This document shows, piece after piece, positions 4,380 through 5,575 of a stretch of DNA of 5,575 nt. The DNA is taken from assembly GCA_026982235.1 (NCBI GenBank), contig JALSHM010000048.1:1-5575 (forward strand), written 5' to 3'. The first letter of the stretch is position 1. Every line of letters begins with the position of its first letter. The notes below the pieces were generated by a model. That model did no database searches and was not told the origin of the DNA. It saw nothing but the letters and a program-made list of their open reading frames with translations. A program made the translations under genes and the position numbers. Source of the DNA: Robiginitomaculum sp. Lineage in GTDB: Bacteria; Pseudomonadota; Alphaproteobacteria; Caulobacterales; Maricaulaceae.

Positions 4380-5575
4380 ATGACTGAGAGGACTGAAAAG
4401 TCTAAGCTAAAACTTGTTGAAGACACTTTTTGGCATCAATTGGCAAATTTGGGTGGCGATGGGAATCCTCATGAACCACCAGAAGCAACACGTCACCAAT
4501 TTTGGAATGCTTATTTTAAGGCAGTTGGAGATCGTGAATTTGCTACTGACGAAAATTATGTAGAAAGACAGAGTGCGTTAAGCAAGGTAGATTTTGCATC
4601 TTTAAGCAATCTAATATACGATTTTTCTAAAAAGGATAAAATTGATTATTGGAACCCACCTAGAAAAATCGACTTTTCTCAGGTTCGTTTCGGCGATGTT
4701 GTAGATTTCGCCAATTTCACTTTTCCCTGGTCTGTGAGTTTTGAGAATTCAGTTTTTGAAAGTTTGGCTTATTTCAAGGATGCTACATTCATGGGGAGTG
4801 CTAATTTCAAGAATGTAACATTTTTAGGCGATGATTCTTTCTGTAACGCAATATTTACAGGTGATGCTAATTTCGAGTTTGCTACATTCACAAGTAATGC
4901 TGATTTCATGACGGCTAGATTCAATGGCCATGCTGAGTTCATGAACGCTGTATTCACAGGCGATGCTGATTTCGATGGTGCTAAATTCACAGGCGATACT
5001 GATTTCATGACAGCTACATTCACAAGTGATGCTGATTTCAAGTCGGCACATTTTAACACGACAACGGATTTTATGGAAACAAAATTTTTGAAACACCCAC
5101 CCGCATTTTTTGATGCGAATGTTTCGCAAGACACGATTTGGCAGGATACAACATTTCCTAAACCGCCTTCAGATAAAGATGAAGCTCATGCCCACAAGCG
5201 CGCCTATGAGAGGTTATCGCTAATGATGAGCAGGCTAGAAAAATCACATGATAAACACATGTTTTTCAGGCACGAAATGCGAGTGCGTCGACGGCTAGAA
5301 ACAAATTGGTTTTCAATATTTATGAACGGCGCATATGCATTGTTTAGCAATTTCGGCTACGGCTTCGGGCGTGCTTTAGCTTGGTGGTTTGGGCATATTG
5401 TTTTGGGGGCTTGTTTGTTGTTTATTCCTGCGCCTCAAAATTGGGCGGGTGTTGTTAATTCAGTTGCTACCAGTTTTGCCAATGCACATTCTTTTTTGGG
5501 GTTGAATAGGGGGTCGCTCAAAACTGTTTATGCAGATTATGCTAAATGGGATTTTTTTAATGTTGTTTGGACTGT
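4380..5575 (+). CDS. Pentapeptide-repeat membrane protein (3' end beyond window)
   Basis: The frame stays open from the ATG at 4380 to the window end, giving 398 visible residues and no stop. Residues 1-96 are a polar N-terminal region with no recognised motif. Residues 97-239 are 13 gapless 11-residue units of the type A-D-F-x-x-A-x-F-T-G-D, a pentapeptide-repeat variant (Pentapeptide_3-like), expected to form a right-handed beta-helix. A degenerate unit (PPAFFDANVSQ) caps it. Residues about 266-310 are a charged, probably helical linker with FFRHEMRVRRRLE (295-307). A hydrophobic, probably membrane-spanning segment follows (about 331-351, ALAWWFGHIVLGACLLFIP), then a weaker one near 355-375 ending in SFLGLNRG. 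Pentapeptide-repeat proteins with such linker and membrane tails exist in many bacteria, but I know of no established function. Gyrase protection as in Qnr/MfpA is not implied. Composition is more AT-rich than tdh and kbl, suggesting acquisition. Confidence 0.88.
   Translation, partial: MTERTEKSKLKLVEDTFWHQLANLGGDGNPHEPPEATRHQFWNAYFKAVGDREFATDENYVERQSALSKVDFASLSNLIYDFSKKDKIDYWNPPRKIDFSQVRFGDVVDFANFTFPWSVSFENSVFESLAYFKDATFMGSANFKNVTFLGDDSFCNAIFTGDANFEFATFTSNADFMTARFNGHAEFMNAVFTGDADFDGAKFTGDTDFMTATFTSDADFKSAHFNTTTDFMETKFLKHPPAFFDANVSQDTIWQDTTFPKPPSDKDEAHAHKRAYERLSLMMSRLEKSHDKHMFFRHEMRVRRRLETNWFSIFMNGAYALFSNFGYGFGRALAWWFGHIVLGACLLFIPAPQNWAGVVNSVATSFANAHSFLGLNRGSLKTVYADYAKWDFFNVVWT
4668..5096 (+). 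repeat. 13 x 33-bp in-frame tandem repeat coding 11-residue units
   Basis: Units begin every 33 bases from 4668 (4668, 4701, 4734 and so on to 5064) with no insertion or deletion. The protein consensus is [A/V/T]-[D/N]-F-x-x-A-x-F-T-G-D, with the third-position Phe present in all 13 units and the eighth-position Phe equally constant. Copies from about 4866 to 5063 are also similar at base level: for example GCTACATTCACAAGT occurs in the units at 4866 and 4998, and ATTCACAGGCGAT ends those at 4932 and 4965. This points to fairly recent internal duplication. The first four units are more diverged. Confidence 0.92.

Noticed and set aside
4668..5096. Regular 33-bp periodicity as a possible CRISPR array
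   Set aside because: The units are contiguous, coding and degenerate, with no conserved repeat alternating with unique spacers.
4769..5134. Minus-strand open frames with a repeating, serine-rich or cysteine-rich protein
   Set aside because: They arise because the 33-bp period of the sense repeat keeps antisense frames free of stops; their periodicity simply mirrors the pentapeptide-repeat gene.
4380..5575. Qnr-like fluoroquinolone-resistance protein, with YacG nearby hinting at a gyrase theme
   Set aside because: Qnr and MfpA are soluble, about 180-220 residues long and follow a 5-residue A(D/N)LXX pattern; this protein has an 11-residue unit, a long linker and a membrane tail, and yacG belongs to a different conserved operon.

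Overview
The window reads as the chromosome of an alphaproteobacterium. The main evidence is the gene order infA - maf - Rne/Rng-family ribonuclease - yacG, a familiar alphaproteobacterial housekeeping cluster. The YacG and Kbl sequences and the moderate GC content are consistent with this. I cannot fix the genus. A marine Hyphomonadaceae-type or similar moderate-GC lineage is only a guess.

Region 1 (1-1898) is a tightly packed housekeeping operon on the + strand. It holds the 3' end of infA (translation initiation factor IF-1), a Maf-type nucleotide pyrophosphatase, an unusually small RNase E/G-family endoribonuclease, and the zinc-finger protein YacG. The genes overlap or lie within a dozen bases of each other, so they are probably co-transcribed and partly translationally coupled. 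Region 2 (1971-4231) is a two-gene threonine catabolism operon, kbl-tdh, with a 4-base stop/start overlap. Tdh oxidises L-threonine to 2-amino-3-ketobutyrate and Kbl cleaves that with CoA to glycine and acetyl-CoA.

Region 3 (4232-4379) is a short non-coding spacer. It carries two REP-like hairpin units in opposite orientations, each bordered by the same ATCCAT-type tail. Region 4 (4380 to the window end) is a long open frame with no stop in the window. It encodes a pentapeptide-repeat protein with 13 consecutive, exactly 11-residue units (33-bp period), followed by a charged helical linker and at least one membrane segment. Its base composition is clearly more AT-rich than the operons before it, which suggests an accessory or acquired gene.

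The points most worth a second look are four. Tdh has lost all four structural-zinc cysteines while keeping its catalytic zinc site. The RNase E/G homologue appears to lack both the 5'-sensor domain and the zinc-link CPxC motif. The membrane-linked 11-residue-repeat protein is noteworthy in itself. So is the bipartite REP-like element directly upstream of it. I saw no CRISPR array, tRNA, rRNA, transposase or phage gene.
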